This document shows positions 1 through 13,200 of a DNA stretch of 64,000 nt, piece after piece (position 1 is the first letter of the stretch; the number at the start of each line of letters is the position of its first letter). Source of the stretch: Pagrus major. Its lineage: Eukaryota > Chordata > Actinopteri > Spariformes > Sparidae. Position numbers and translations under genes: made by a program. The stretch covers positions 29,450,508 to 29,514,507 of the forward strand of contig NC_133221.1 in NCBI RefSeq assembly GCF_040436345.1. Direction: 5' to 3'. The notes beneath the pieces were generated by a model. The model had not been told where the DNA came from. It was given only the letters and a program-made list of their open reading frames with translations, and ran no database searches.

Positions 1-109
1 CAGTCAATTTAGAGTCAATATATACGTTTCGGTTTAAGTAATACATATTTTTACTCATACCTATTGCTATTCATCCATCAACATTGTTTTGATGTGAGTC
101 GCTGAGTTT

Positions 110-600
110 TGCAGTTATATATCGTAGAGATGTCTACCTGCCCTGGAATATAATGGAGCTCCACAGACCTTGTTGTGAGCACTTTCATGCAACAACTGTT
201 TTGTTTTTACCAAAATGACAGTGTAGGATGTAAACATTAATAGCGTCCTCCCCGGCTGAGCAACAGGTAACATTATCAATGTAAGTTAGCTTAATTAGCT
301 AGCCTCTAGTCCATAAATGGAAGCACATTTTCTCCTGCTCAGGGATACAGAAAGAAAATAGTTCCTTCATGAAACTGCTCAAGACAAGGTCTGTGGACTA
401 TATTGAGAAACCAAGTCATGATTTCTGGAACGCTGACTGCCATCTAATTTGATTGTATTCAAGAGAAGGCAGACATCTCTATGGCCGATATCTCTAAAAC
501 TCTGCAGCTCACACCAAAACAATCTAGATTGATAAATAGCGCTACAGGTAGGTGGAAAAATGCATATTTTTGATTTTTGGGAGAACTGTCCCTTTGAAAC
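110..600. repeat. Teleost MITE-like interspersed repeat
   Basis: The block ends in the motif gagaactgtccctttga, a typical edge of short teleost repeats. It contains two similar segments (agagatgtctacctgcc near 126 and gcagacatctctatgg near 469) in opposite orientation, which suggests a fold-back element. A short open frame starting at the ATG at 481 does not resemble collagen and is not counted as an exon. Boundaries are approximate and the family is judged by eye. Confidence 0.45.
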
Positions 601-689
601 TAGCCTCTTAGATTATAATAGATTTACATTTCCTGGCCTGTACCTCAAAAATAAATAAAGTCTTGTGTAATGATATGTTTTTGTCCAAG

Positions 690-3600
690 GTCTGACCCAG
701 TACAGTGGAGACCCCCGCACAGAATGGCAGCTCAAGAACTTCACCACTAAAGACCAGCTGCTTGAGGCAGTCAGGAATTTCAGATATAAGGGAGGGAACA
801 CATTTACAGGTAAACACACAGTCGATACTGTTAGTGTTCATGTGTTTCAATGAGAGCCCTTACACCGTCTTTTTTTATTGTACAGTATATCACATACAAT
901 AAAACACTGTAGAGTGCATGTCTGTTTGTCCGTGTGTAACAATGCGTCCATCTCTCAGGCCAGGCTCTGCTCCACGTGATGGAGGAGAACATGAGGGCTG
1001 AGGCAGGCGCGAGGTCAGACACACCTTTTTTCGTGGTCTTGTTGACCGACGGGAAATCTCAGGATGACGCCATTGCTGCAGCAAACCGGTTGAAGAATGC
1101 CGGCGTGGAGATCATCGCTGTAGGTGAGACTGCAAAGAAGAGCGTTTGAGGGGATGTAGAGACTGAATAACTTTAACTTATTACCTTTCAGTGCATCATG
1201 GGACCATGCAAATCTGGACTTGTTTTGTTTATTAAGCGTCAGGGACTCAGCCGTGTAACCAATTATAGTGGGATGTGGTTTATAATTGTTACAGTTAAAG
1301 TTTATTTCATGTTGTCATTGTTTGGTGCTCAGAGACATTTTGTTCTAATTTCTAAATTTGTAATAAATGAGTTGAGCCATTTTAAAACTTTGTGTCATTC
1401 AGGTGTAAAGAATGCTGATGAAGCTGAGTTAAGACAAGTGGCGTCGGAGCCGGTGGACCTGAATGTCTACAATGTCAATGACTTTCCTCTGCTCAGCAAA
1501 CTGGTGGCACGACTGGTCCACATCCTGTGTGGGAGGATAGAGGAACGTGGCATCTCAAAACGTAACCTGTCTTTCTAAATACACAGTATGCCTGTCTGTC
1601 TATAGCTCTGTCTTCACTTGCCTACTCATCAGACACATGCACATGGTTCTTCAAGCTATGAATATTTATTGAAGTCCAATGTGCTTATTTCCTGTTCCTG
1701 TGTCTCCAGGAATGGAGCCTCGACCTACAGCAGACCCAGCCCTCTCCTACCCGAGTCCCACTGATCTCCGGTTTTCTGAACTGGGCTCCAGAGAAGTGAA
1801 GCTTCACTGGAACAATCCTGCTAAACCAGTCCAACAGTACAGAGTGGTCTACCACAGCGCTGAGGGTCAGAGTCCACAGGAGGTCAGAGTCTGTCTTTAT
1901 GATTTTTGCAGTGTTACGTTTGAGACACAAGCACAGTTATCTAAACAAAATAAGACCTTTACCATGAAGAACAGCAGATTCCAGCAGCCCTCACATTGTG
2001 TTTTCCTTGATTACAATTTACAACAGTGTGAAAACTTTGCTCTTTAAGCATAGACAGTGCTCTCAGAAAGGACAAAAGGAGCAAAACATGTAGAACATGT
2101 CCTCTTCAATAAAGCAACCCCTTTGTCTCAGTATGCCAAAGTCTAAGGGACCTATTTCTGAGAAACACCAGTGCCACCACTAGTCGAGCCTTATTCTGTC
2201 TTTCGGTCGGAACCCTCATTGATATGCAGACTGTGTTTTCTGAGACAGATAATTTTTAATGAACAAAAGATTAAATATGGCAAAATATTCAGTTTGATAA
2301 CTCTCTAATAGCTGTGGTTCTCAACATAATTATCATCATCATCATTAATCAGGGATTGTGCTTTATGCAGAAACTTTGTGTCTTTGATGTATCAATTTCT
2401 GGTTTATTTAAAAAATTGTGTGGGATGGAAAAATAGTTCAAATGTAAATTGTGTTCTCTGTATGCCTTTGGTTCAGACAAAGGACTAAGTGATGGTTTGT
2501 CTCTAGGTGGTACTGGCCGGCTCCGAGTCCACTGTGCTGCTGGAAGGCCTCTCCTCTCAGACTCTGTACCACGTGTCCATCTTCCCCGTGTATGAAGACA
2601 ATGTTGGCCTGGCACTCAGAGGAACTGTCACTACATGTAAGACTGACATCACTGCTAAATATTGTATTTCTAAGTTCACCCACCCAAGTTCATTATCTAC
2701 TCACCCCCATGTGAATGGAAGGTTAGATGAGGTTATGTAGACATTCTCTAAAACAACTGAAGTAGATGGGACAACATGCCCCATATAGCTCTTCTGACGT
2801 AAGCCAAGTCTCCAGAAGCCCAGAGATCCCAAATTGACTTTAAAAGATGTAATTTACACTCTTTCAAAGCCAAAATCATCACTGTAGCTGCCTTTGCTAA
2901 AAGCATTAATGTGCTAACTGTCTGAAATGGGTGCATGAGGTATAACATGTCCTCGACTCTAGTCACTAGTTTTCAGTCTCGTTTGTTAAAAAACCCGATG
3001 TTTTTATACTACAAACCACTTCTGATGTTTCTCAACTTTCCTCATCCTTTCTTTTCTCTTCCATCTTGCTCTGTCTCTTCCTGTCCCCTCAATCAGTACC
3101 CCTGGCCATGCCTGCCAACCTGGAGGTGACTCCGTCCTCTTACAGCACGCTGCGAGTGAGTTGGGGTACAGCAACCGGTGCAACACAGTACATGATCCTG
3201 TACTCAGCACTCAACCACGGAGAACCTGATGATGCTAAGGAGGTGAGACCTGGGTCTGTCTTTCTCTCTTCTCGTTTTGTGTGTGATACCTTCTTACCCC
3301 TTTAATTCTGTTGTATGTCAGCGCTCAGCTCCAGTTACTCACTGTGATTTAATTTTACTGTGAGGATTTGTAACAGGCTTAATACAACATAGTAACTGTT
3401 CCACCATCCACTTAACAGGGCAGAGACGATCAGGACGAAGTGTTGTACTTCACCTTGAGACGTATTAACAAACTTCCAACTCCACATTTGTTTCTTTTAT
3501 TGCTGCAGGAGAAATTCAGTGCAGACCAGACAGTGGTGGAGCTGGCAGAGTTACTGCCGGCTACAGACTACTCTGTCACTCTGTATGCCCTGTATGATGA

Positions 3601-5512
3601 GGACCCCAGTGACCCTGTCACTGCTGTTGCCACCACATGTAAGACATTCCCCTTATATTCTCGTCCCTTACTTTTTTATTTTCCCTTCTTCTTCTTCTGT
3701 AACATTAGTCCACCTTTTCTCTTTCTGTCTCATTTAGTTTTTTCTGCCATTGTTGCTTCTTTTCATTTCTTACAGATCTTCTTTCCGTACTATTCCCTCT
3801 TCCTTCTGTTATCAAAATCTCTTGCACAGTAACTTTTCAGTGGCACTGATGAAATATTGATGGTCATTTATCTTCTATCCACAGTCCCTCTCCCACCGCC
3901 GATGAGTGTTCAGTTCCCAGTTGTTACCCACAGTATGCTGAGGGTGAGCTGGGTGCCAGGAGCCATCGACGTCCCCGGCCACAGAATCACCTACAGTACC
4001 AACCACGGCAGTGACGTCAAGCAGGTAACTGGGAAATTATAAAAGTGTCGTTTTAGTAGTGTCTGATATCATAATGCAGGGAAACACAGGCTGTAACATT
4101 CATAACAGTTAACTTGATAACCCTTTTTTATGGCTTCCTTCTTAAAGCATTCTCAAGAACTGCTTTTGATTCAAAGATCAAAATATGAACAAAATAACTG
4201 AAAAGACATACTGACAGATAGTGTCTGATTTTCAATTTATTTTTATTTTTTAGCCAAATGGAGTATGTTTTTTTAAAGCTGCATGAGCCTTTTATTTTAC
4301 TAATAAACTGAATAATAGCTTGATTAGAATATGAATGCCAAATGTAAACACCTCTTTATTTGTATAGGGCCAATTCAATTCAAGCCATATCATAACACTT
4401 TCCAAATTGAGCAGATCTAGACCATAATCTTTAAGTAATTTATTGACAGAGATGCAACATTTCCCCCATGAGCAGGCACTTGGTGACAGTGGCGAGAAAA
4501 AAACTGCCTTGAATGCCGACCCTGATTATTACCTTAACATTATCTGAACCCAACAGACGTCTTTATTCTAAAGTCCAGAGGTCCATATTAGAAGTCTTAT
4601 CCACACAACTTCTCCAACTATTTCTTTTTCCTATAGCTTGTAAAAAATACATTTGAGTGGATTTTCTCATGAAATTTTCTTTACTACCGTACTCTACAGT
4701 CATATTACAATCCAGTGAAAGTGCTGCTTTTGTAGAAATCAATAATACTGCCAAGTAGTGAATACTGTTGCAAATGATTTTATTTTTATGACCCATATCA
4801 GTTTAGCCATGGTCCGTGTCAGTCATTCATTTTATGTATTTATTTATTTTCTGTGTCGGTCACATACATATTAAAACTCTTTCCAGGTGGAGGTGACAGG
4901 AATGAACTCAGTGCTGGTGCAGAACCTCTCCTCTCTGTCTAGATATCTGATTTCAATCCAGTCTCACTACCCACAAGGCCTGTCAGCAGCACTCACCAGT
5001 AACGTCACCACACGTAAGAAGCACACGCACTATGTATTTTTTGTGCTAAAAGGCATCATCTGAATTTTACTTTAATGTGTTAAGGGAGCAGAGAAGAAAC
5101 ACTGAATTTGATTAAAAATATCAGAAATATATGTTATTCTTCCTTCTTCTCTCCTAGTGAAGGTGCCCTCCCCGTCAGACCTCAGGGTGACTAATTTCTC
5201 AGGCAGTGACATCACTGTGCGCTGGGAGGCTGCAGCTGATGACGTTGTGTCCTACCTCATCAAGTGGATCTCTCTGAGTGGAGGAGACCTGAGACAGGTG
5301 GGGTGGATAAATGGGTGGATGGAGTGCATAATGTGTTATAATAATGAATATATGATGTGAAAATGTGTGTTTATTTTAGCTGAGGGTGAGTGGTGAGAGT
5401 GAAGGGGCCATCCTGGAGGGGGTGGAGGACGATAAGGAATACCAGATCTCTCTGTCTGCTTTGTATGGAGATGGAGCTCAGAGTGAAGCTGTGGCCATAC
5501 GCTACAGCACCT
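690..5512 (+). CDS. col20a1: FACIT collagen, COL20A1-like (partial: vWA plus four FN3 domains)
   Basis: Eleven exons join in one frame: 690-809, 959-1123, 1403-1546, 1710-1882, 2507-2636, 3097-3242, 3509-3638, 3885-4024, 4887-5013, 5158-5297, 5380-5512. All are flanked by AG/GT. The first three encode a vWA domain with [19 protein letters not shown] and [10 protein letters not shown]; its N-terminal half, with the DxSxS metal site, lies upstream of the window. Each following exon pair (about 145 plus 130 nt, ending in phase 1) encodes one FN3 domain, four in all, with the usual conserved Trp. FACIT collagens XII, XIV and XX share this vWA-FN3 order and are secreted fibril-associated matrix proteins. 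The thrombospondin-N and collagen triple-helix parts are absent: no further exon is visible before the 100-N gap. COL14A1 or COL12A1 paralogues are the alternatives. Confidence 0.75.
4350..4530. repeat. Interspersed repeat in collagen intron (SINE/LINE-tail type)
   Basis: The intron between 4024 and 4887 holds a stretch with tttatttgtatagggccaat, gcagatctagacca, aacatttcccccatgagca and ggcgagaaaaaaactgcc. In that order these are the signature blocks of a very common teleost interspersed repeat. Family assignment is from memory of the pattern. The copy is diverged and has no coding capacity. Confidence 0.5.
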
Positions 5513-5810
5513 GTGAGTCACACACACCCACGCACTCATTTGCACGCTAATTCACTGGAGGGTAGTTTCTATCACACAATACAACGGTTTGTATATCCCA
5601 TGGTCCTGAGTCTGAGTCTCCTTTATTAAATGACAAAGACAGACTACCTGGTGGTATGGAGAGATATTTCCTCTCAGGCAGGTGCGAAACATACAAGCTA
5701 GTGAGCCGTTGTCTGTGGTCTTTGCTGTGTGTTCAAGTGCACCTTTTTGGCTGAGACAAGGGCAACATGAGGCGATGTAACAGTCGGCCTTCATCATCAC
5801 TCCTGCTTCG

Positions 5811-5981
5811 ATGTCTGTTTGGTGTGATTGGGCCCTACAGTGGGACTTATCCTCCCCAGCTTCCCCACAGGGTTGTGTATGCCCTCACTGCTCTTTATTC
5901 TCTACAACAGCGACTGTAGGAGTCAGTGCAGGGATAGAAAACATTGTTAAATTTACAGATCGCAGTTATTGTCAGTCTGCT
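5811..5981 (+). mobile_element. Degenerate non-LTR reverse transcriptase fragment abutting the gap
   Basis: The reading SPASPQGCV followed, after a frame change, by a CSLFSTTA-like segment and then NIVKFTDR resembles the PQG...SPLLF...LKFADD blocks of LINE reverse transcriptases. It runs directly into the run of Ns, so its 3' part is missing. The similarity is short and frame-shifted; treat it as a probable LINE relic. Repeat sequence at this point would also explain why the assembly broke here. Confidence 0.4.
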
Positions 5982-6081
5982 NNNNNNNNNNNNNNNNNNN
6001 NNNNNNNNNNNNNNNNNNNNNNNNNNNNNNNNNNNNNNNNNNNNNNNNNNNNNNNNNNNNNNNNNNNNNNNNNNNNNNNNN
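5982..6081. other. Assembly gap of exactly 100 Ns
   Basis: One hundred consecutive N characters. A round 100 is the conventional placeholder for a gap of unknown size, so distances across it should not be trusted. The collagen gene on the left and the PI3K gene on the right both run toward it and both lack their 3' exons. Confidence 0.99.
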
Positions 6082-6184
6082 ACACTAAAATGTTGTCTTT
6101 AAACATGATACTAATTGAAATAAGAAAGGTCTCAATGAGGTCATGTTATGCCTTTTGGATTTTTGCCTTTCCTTTATAGTGTTC

Positions 6185-6425
6185 TGTAGCATTTCTGTGC
6201 ACATAAAAGATCTGCAAAGTGATAAGGCCACACCAAAGGGAGTTACACCCTCCCACAGAGCACTGCTCCTGCACTGCCTGAAACGCCTGGTTTGGAGTCG
6301 ATCACACTACCTTGCTCAGCATGACCTGCCCTACTCTGTCTCTAATTGGCTACATCCTGCCTTTTAAGTAATGCTCATGAGCATCTCTCACCAAAGATTG
6401 AACAGAGGCGAGATGTCTCTCTCTG
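6185..6425. repeat. Possible interspersed repeat right of the gap
   Basis: A block with caccaaagggagttacaccc, cctgaaacgcctgg and ctctaattggctacatcctg resembles a dispersed teleost DNA-transposon-type repeat. No coding exon of either flanking gene was found between 6082 and 7209; the remainder is AT-rich and featureless. Confidence 0.35.
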
Positions 6426-7209
6426 TAGCCAAAACGGAGCGTTTAAGACACAGTGTAAAAAGGAATGCTGCAGCAATGTAGCATATGAGAAAAATAATGT
6501 GTTTTTTGAAAATTAATGTAAAACTATTCTTCAGGACCCAAAATAAAATAATGAACCTGAACAAATGATGAACACATTTTTTAAACAGCCTTTTCCAAAA
6601 CCAAAAAAATTCGAAAGACAGAGAAAGTGTTTTCCACCAACTGACAGAGCTAACATTTGCATTATTTAGCCCTGCTAGCAAGCTACTGTGGATAAAATCT
6701 AATAGTTGTCTTTTTAGCTGTCTAAATTGATAATTGCTGGCTAGAAATGATGAAACTGCTTTTGTCCACCTCTGCCTGAATTCAATGTGTTTAGAAAATA
6801 ACTAAGAATATTGAATGGTAAGTCCGTTATCATTGTAAATTGTATATGGGCTGAAAAGCTTGACAAGTAGCCCACAGCAACACTTCACTGAATTGTTTCA
6901 CAATTTATTAGGTTAGATATTGATTCTGTAATTATTCATTTGTTTAACTTAGGTATTATCAGTGTAGATAAATCTATAGAAACATATCTATAAACTAGAA
7001 TGCTTACAGATATGTTATTACATAAATTTAAACTCAGGCAATAGGTTTGGTGTTTTTGTACTGAACTGCAAATCCATTAGAAAAGTATGTGCCAATATTT
7101 GGTCATTCTCACAGTTCCTCCACACACACACTTAGTATGTGTCTTGATTTTTTCAAATCAACAGCACAAACCTTTGCTCTGTCTTTTAAGATACAAACAC
7201 ATATCCTAC

Positions 7210-10200
7210 CTGAACCAGCTGCAGCAAATACTTCAATACATCATCATTGGACAGGTTCTCCAATCTCTGGACTGCTATTCTCCTCACCATCACATCAGCA
7301 AAGTCCATGCTTAACAGCTCTAGGGCCACTGTTATATCAAGTTCCCCAGGATCCCAGTTTCCCAGTAACCAGTGAACATCCTCAACCACTCTTCGGTTCA
7401 TCCAATCAATATTGCGTAGGTAATGGGGGAGATTCGTGGCATATTGGATGCTCTCTTCCCGAAACCTTTTGAGGCGATCCCTGTTGGTGCTGGTGACTGG
7501 AGATGGGGATCTTAGAATCACACTGTCAGTCGATGGGCTCAAAGAATCTGTGCTGGGTAAGGTGGGAGGATATGAGGAAGGTGAGGAGGAGAGTTCAGCT
7601 GGTTTCGTCGGAGTGAGGCTGGAGGTGGAACCGTCGGAACATTGAATGGAGCTAAAGCTATTTGGTAGAACCACCGGGAAACTGTAGCGGTCCAGAAGGA
7701 AGCTGATAGCCATGGAGTCAGCTATGTCTGGGTTAGTAGCAGAGGACAACTTGTCCGCCTGGTAGGTTATAGCCTCTTCTTCCAGGTCGGGGTAGGACCA
7801 CATGTTCAGGCTGTAGGGCCCCTGGCTGAGGATGGACCTGTAGGAAAATCATGTGATGACAATCATCCACAATTCGAAACGACTGGTAATGAATTAGTTA
7901 TAGACTAATGCTGTTATGGAGTTGTGATATTTTTTAGAATGCTGATTGTAACTGTACGGGTGAAAATTACTTATACGTTTGCAGCATACACACACAAACT
8001 ACAGTAACACAGGAATACAACACCTCAGAACAAAAACTGGATGTGACGTCACAAAAGGGAGAGCTGCTAATTTAGGGTCAAGTTTAACAATTTAAGATTG
8101 CAATGCTAGTTTTAACACTGAGGAGGTTGTAAATGTATACTCATATTAACAGTATATTACCAGTCATAGCATTTTGACCATGTAAGTTGTGTGCCTGGAA
8201 ACACAGAAGCATTGCAGAACTGCGCAAATGCTTGGTGAGTGACCCGTATTAGTTAGCAATATGTGTCATTTCACTTCAAAATGTTGTAAAGTTTGCAAGC
8301 ATATATGCTATCTCAGCTGCCTAAGCACTGCTCATGCTGCGTTTTTTGCTTAAAGGTCATATTTGTAAAAAAAAGTTGATATTTTAGTCTCATTCCCAAC
8401 TTGTCAAATACAGATGCTTTGAGGTGCATCAACTTTTGATGCAAAGCATAAAATAAAGTGCCACTCCTTTTCCTGTTATGAAAACTATGGACTTGAAGTC
8501 CAGACAGTCCAGATTTTTCTACTGAATCAATAGATTCAGTAGAAAAATCAAACCTACAAGTTGCTCTTTAATAGGTTATGGCAGATTTCACCTTACATGT
8601 TTTCCGTTACTGACATTTTAACATTGAAAAAACTGATATATACATCACAAAGTCGTAACTGACATTAAAAAACGAACCTGTGATCTATGAGGAGAAGATT
8701 GACAAAGTAGAGCACCTTCCCCTTCCCTTTCTGCAGTTCTGGTGCTTTATTGACAGAAGACGACTGTGACTTTGAGTCTTTGGTTGAAGAGACCTTTGGA
8801 TCTTTCGGTACTGGAGAGACATCACCACCACTAGCATTAATAGTGAAACCTAGCTTTGCTCCACGTGGTAGATCCCTGAGCAGAACGTCAAATTCCAGCC
8901 ATTCATTCCAGAGTACTTCATCTGCGAAGGTCTTGGGAGAGGACGACACTGAAGACAGAACCTTGTTGCCATAAAGTATAGAGGCTTTCACATGAACAGA
9001 CTGAGGGCATTTGTTCGGAAGTTTTGGGATGTCAAAGCCAAGCAGTTTGACTCTGAGTCTTCTGTTGCAGTCCCACAAGGATATCATGAAAATGTCGTCC
9101 AAATCCTTCCCATCAAGGCGGAGATCATCGTGAGAGCTGAACTGGCCACTGGAACCATCAACGAGCGGCCAGTCCACAAACTTGACAGTTTCATCCACAA
9201 GCTGCGACACAGGGACCACAGAGAGGTGGAGGTCTTGACTGGTTTTCAAGCACTGTCGAACCCAGAGGAAATTGCTGAGGGGGTGGTCTCCGGATAAGAA
9301 CTCCTCCCTCCCGCAGACTTTCAAAACCAGATCATCCGAAGCGTCATAATCAACCCCTTGGTCTGTCATGACCTTTCTAAAAACTTTCAGAAGAACATTT
9401 GGCATCGTACTGAAATCAACATGTATGCTGAAGCTGATCTTGCTCATGTAATGGAGGGTGACAGGGAGTTTTCTGTTGAGCTGGTCCTGTAGGTCATTTG
9501 GAATGGGGGCGCATGTTATCCAAGGCTCTGTGGCATATAGCTTGTCATCCCGATTCCTTAGCTCTTGTCTTCTCGGAGATGCCAGTTTCCTGCGTGTAAA
9601 TGTGAGCTCACCAAGTCTGTCAGACGCTTCATTCTCCAGGTTGTGTCCAATCAGGCAAGCCAGACACTGCTGTTGCTTCTTCTTCTCCTCTGAATCAACT
9701 GCCACCACTGGTTGTACCATTATGTGTGCTGAAAGACGCCCGGTGTCATCACATGACCATGGAATGTCTAATGTCCTGATAATCTGACAGTCATCATAGG
9801 CCTCATACCAGTCTTCCCCCCTGGCATATAACAGTGTGTATTTCTCTGGGTCCAGTATTGCAAGTGGATCAGGATGGCAACCCTGTTCCTGGGCCTGGAG
9901 GCATAGAAAAGGACAGTGGAAAAAGTGGCTGCACCTTGTTTTTACACAGTCAGAACATTAAACTGACTTACAGATGAGGTGAATAATATTGATCATCTCG
10001 TTACAATGCAATTTTCTTCTTGGAAACCTTGGGTTGTGGAATTCACGTTGACGCAACTTGACATGCACCCAAACACTGCTGCAAAACAAGTACACCTTCT
10101 TATAGCAACAGCACACCTATGTGACAGTGGCCCCCTTGGCAGAACAATATGCTGTGCCACATTGTAAAAACCACTCTGGAATGACCCGAGGAACGTGACA

Positions 10201-13200
10201 AAGAGCTTGAAGCGTCTACATTTCTGTGGACTTTGAAGTGCCAGGTTTAATGTTCTGCTGGTGGGGCCACTGGCATTGGCATCTGGACCTAATCTGCTGC
10301 TCTGGTGTCACCCCCCTTGACCTAACAGCTGATGAACTCCCCATTACTGACCACTTTCTCCTCTCATTTACAGTAAAACTCACTCTCTCCATTTTTAAAA
10401 CACCACGCCTCATTTCTTTCCGGAATATAAAGAATATTAACCCCGCCTCTCTCACTTCAAATGTCCAGTCCTTCTGCCACCTTGACATCCATAATCTGTC
10501 CACCCCCGATGATCTGGTTTCTCATTACAACACTGGACTTCATAATATTTTAGATTCTCTTGCTCCGCTAAAAAACAGATCGGTCTCTTTCGCCGTCTCC
10601 GCCCCATGGTTCACCCCCGATCTTCGTCTCATGAAAAGCAAAGGTCGGCAACTTGAACGTCTCCATAGAAAAACTGGTCTCACTATACACAAAGAAATGT
10701 ACAATAACCACATCTTACGCTATAAGGACTCCATTGCCAGCACCAAAACCCACTACTACTCCAGTCTAATCACTGCCAATGAAGGAAACTCCAAGTCACT
10801 GTTCTCCCTCCTCAACAATACCACCAAACCCCAGGACTCTCTCCCCCCTCACTTATACACAACCTCCTTTTGCAACGCCATTATGTCATTTTTCACTGAT
10901 AAAATCAAGAACATCCACCTGAACCTTGGATCACTGCCTCACCCCAGCACCTCAGCTGACCTTCCCCCACCCTCACACTCATTTTCCTCCTTCCAGCTCC
11001 CCACTCTCTCAGAAATCTCAGAACTCATCCGGAAATCCAAAACATCCACCTGTCAATTGGATCCCCTCCCCACCCAACTTGTTAAAACCTGCCTCCCTTC
11101 TCTGGCCCCCCTCATTTCTGCTATCATCCACTCCTCCCTCACCACTGGAACTGTCCCTACACCCTTCAAAACAGCTGCCATTACCCCAATTGTGAAAAAA
11201 CCTGGCACCGACCCCTCCAACTTCGACAAACTCCGTCCTATCTCCAATCTACCCTTCATCTCAAAAATCCTTGAAAAAACAGTTGCCTCCCAGCTCCATT
11301 CTCACCTATCCCACAATAATCTGTATGAACAGTTCCAGTCCGGCTTCCGCCCACTCCACAGCACGGAAACAGCACTCATCAAATCACCAACGACCTACTT
11401 ATGGCATCTGACTCTGGACTCCTCACCATCCTCATCCTCCTCGACCTGAGTGCAGCTTTTGACACCATCTCTCACACCACCCTCCTCAGCAGGCTATCCT
11501 CCATTGGCATCACCCACACTCCCCTGGACTGGTTCACATCCTACTTTTCTGGCCGCACTCAATTCATCCAACTCAAGTCCCTCAAATCCACCCCCTCCTC
11601 TGTCACCTCAGGTGTCCCCCAGGGCTCTGTCCTGGGGCCCCTCCTCTTCATCATCTACCTCCTTCCCCTCGGCAACATCTTCCGCAAATTTAACATTCAC
11701 TTCCACTGCTATGCCGATGACACCCAGCTCTACCTCACCACTAAACCTTCATCCTCTCTCCCGCCCACCTCCCTCACCGACTGCATCTCTGAAATAAAAA
11801 CCTGGTTCACCCAAAACTTCCTTAAACTAAACAGCAACAAAACAGAGGTTCTCCTCATTGGCACTAAATCCACTCTATCCAAAACCGACAGCTTTTCACT
11901 CACTATTGACAGCTCCTCCGTTTCACCCTCCCCCCAGGTTAAGAGTCTGGGTGTCATCCTTGACAGTACACTATCCTTTCAATCCCATATCAATAACATT
12001 ACCCGGTCTGCCTACTTCCACCTACAAAACATCAACCGCCTCCGCCCCTCCCTCACCCCCCACACTGCTGCCATCCTTGTCCACAGCCTTGTCACCTCCC
12101 GCCTGGACTACTGCAACTCTCTCCTCTTTGGCCTCCCTCACAAATCACTCCATAAACTGGTCCAGAATTCAGCTGCCCGCATCATAACAAGAACCCCCTC
12201 TATCCACCACATCACCCCTGTCCTTCAGCAGCTCCACTGGCTCCCGGTTCATTTCCGTATCCAATACAAAGTCCTCCTGGTAACATTCAAGGCCATTCAC
12301 AATCTCGCCCCCCCATATCTGTCAGACCTCCTCCATGTTCCCACTCCCTCCCGCTCCCTCAGATCCTCCTCCTTCATACACCTGTCTGTCCCCTCCGCCC
12401 GTCTCACCACCATGGGGAGCAGAGCATTCAGCCGCTCTGCCCCCCGCCTCTGGAACTCACTTCCACCCCAACTCAGAAACATTGATTCACTCCCCCACTT
12501 CAAATCACAACTCAAAACACACCTGTTTAAAACTGCCTATTCCCTCTGATGCCACTTGCCCTGTCCCATCCCTTCAATCTATTGTAATTGTTCTTATTTT
12601 GTGTGTTTTTTATTTATTTTTTCATTTATTGATATTGATGTTTATTCTTGATGTATTCTTTTATCTCATTTGTGTACGGTGTCCTTGAGTGTCTAGAAAG
12701 GCGCCTTCCAAATAAAATGTATTATTATTATTATTAAGTGCCATTGTCGTAGGGGAGTTGGGAGGTTTAGGGCTTGTTCTGCAGTGGACCCAAGGTTTCC
12801 AGGCAGAACATTGTATTGTAATGACATGGTCAATATTATTCACTTCACCTGTAAATCATTTACATTTAAAACATTTAATTTTTTTTTTATTTTAATCCTT
12901 TCAATGTTCTGTTTGATCAGTGTATAATTAAACAAGGCTAAAACTCTTCAGCCACACAAGCAGATCTGTGAATTTGTTACAAAAACTGTAGTTGCTCTCA
13001 GCTAAACGCTATTATCTGTTGGCTAACATGCTGACCGCTGGATTTTTAGCAGGTATAATATATAAACCATCTCAGTTCACTGTGTTTGCATGCTAACATG
13101 ATTATTATATTATTAAAAGTACAGTGGCTGATGGGAATGTTTTTAGTTTTGCAGGTTTTTAGAGAGAAACCAAAGTATTCACCATATTAAAATTTGACCA

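Noticed and set aside
481-555. Short frame starting ATGGCCGATATCTC and ending at a gtaggt donor, as a collagen exon
   Set aside because: The peptide has no vWA or FN3 similarity and the stretch belongs to a repeat.
11450-12688. Proline/serine-rich plus-strand frames within the LINE
   Set aside because: They are out-of-frame readings of the C-rich reverse transcriptase.
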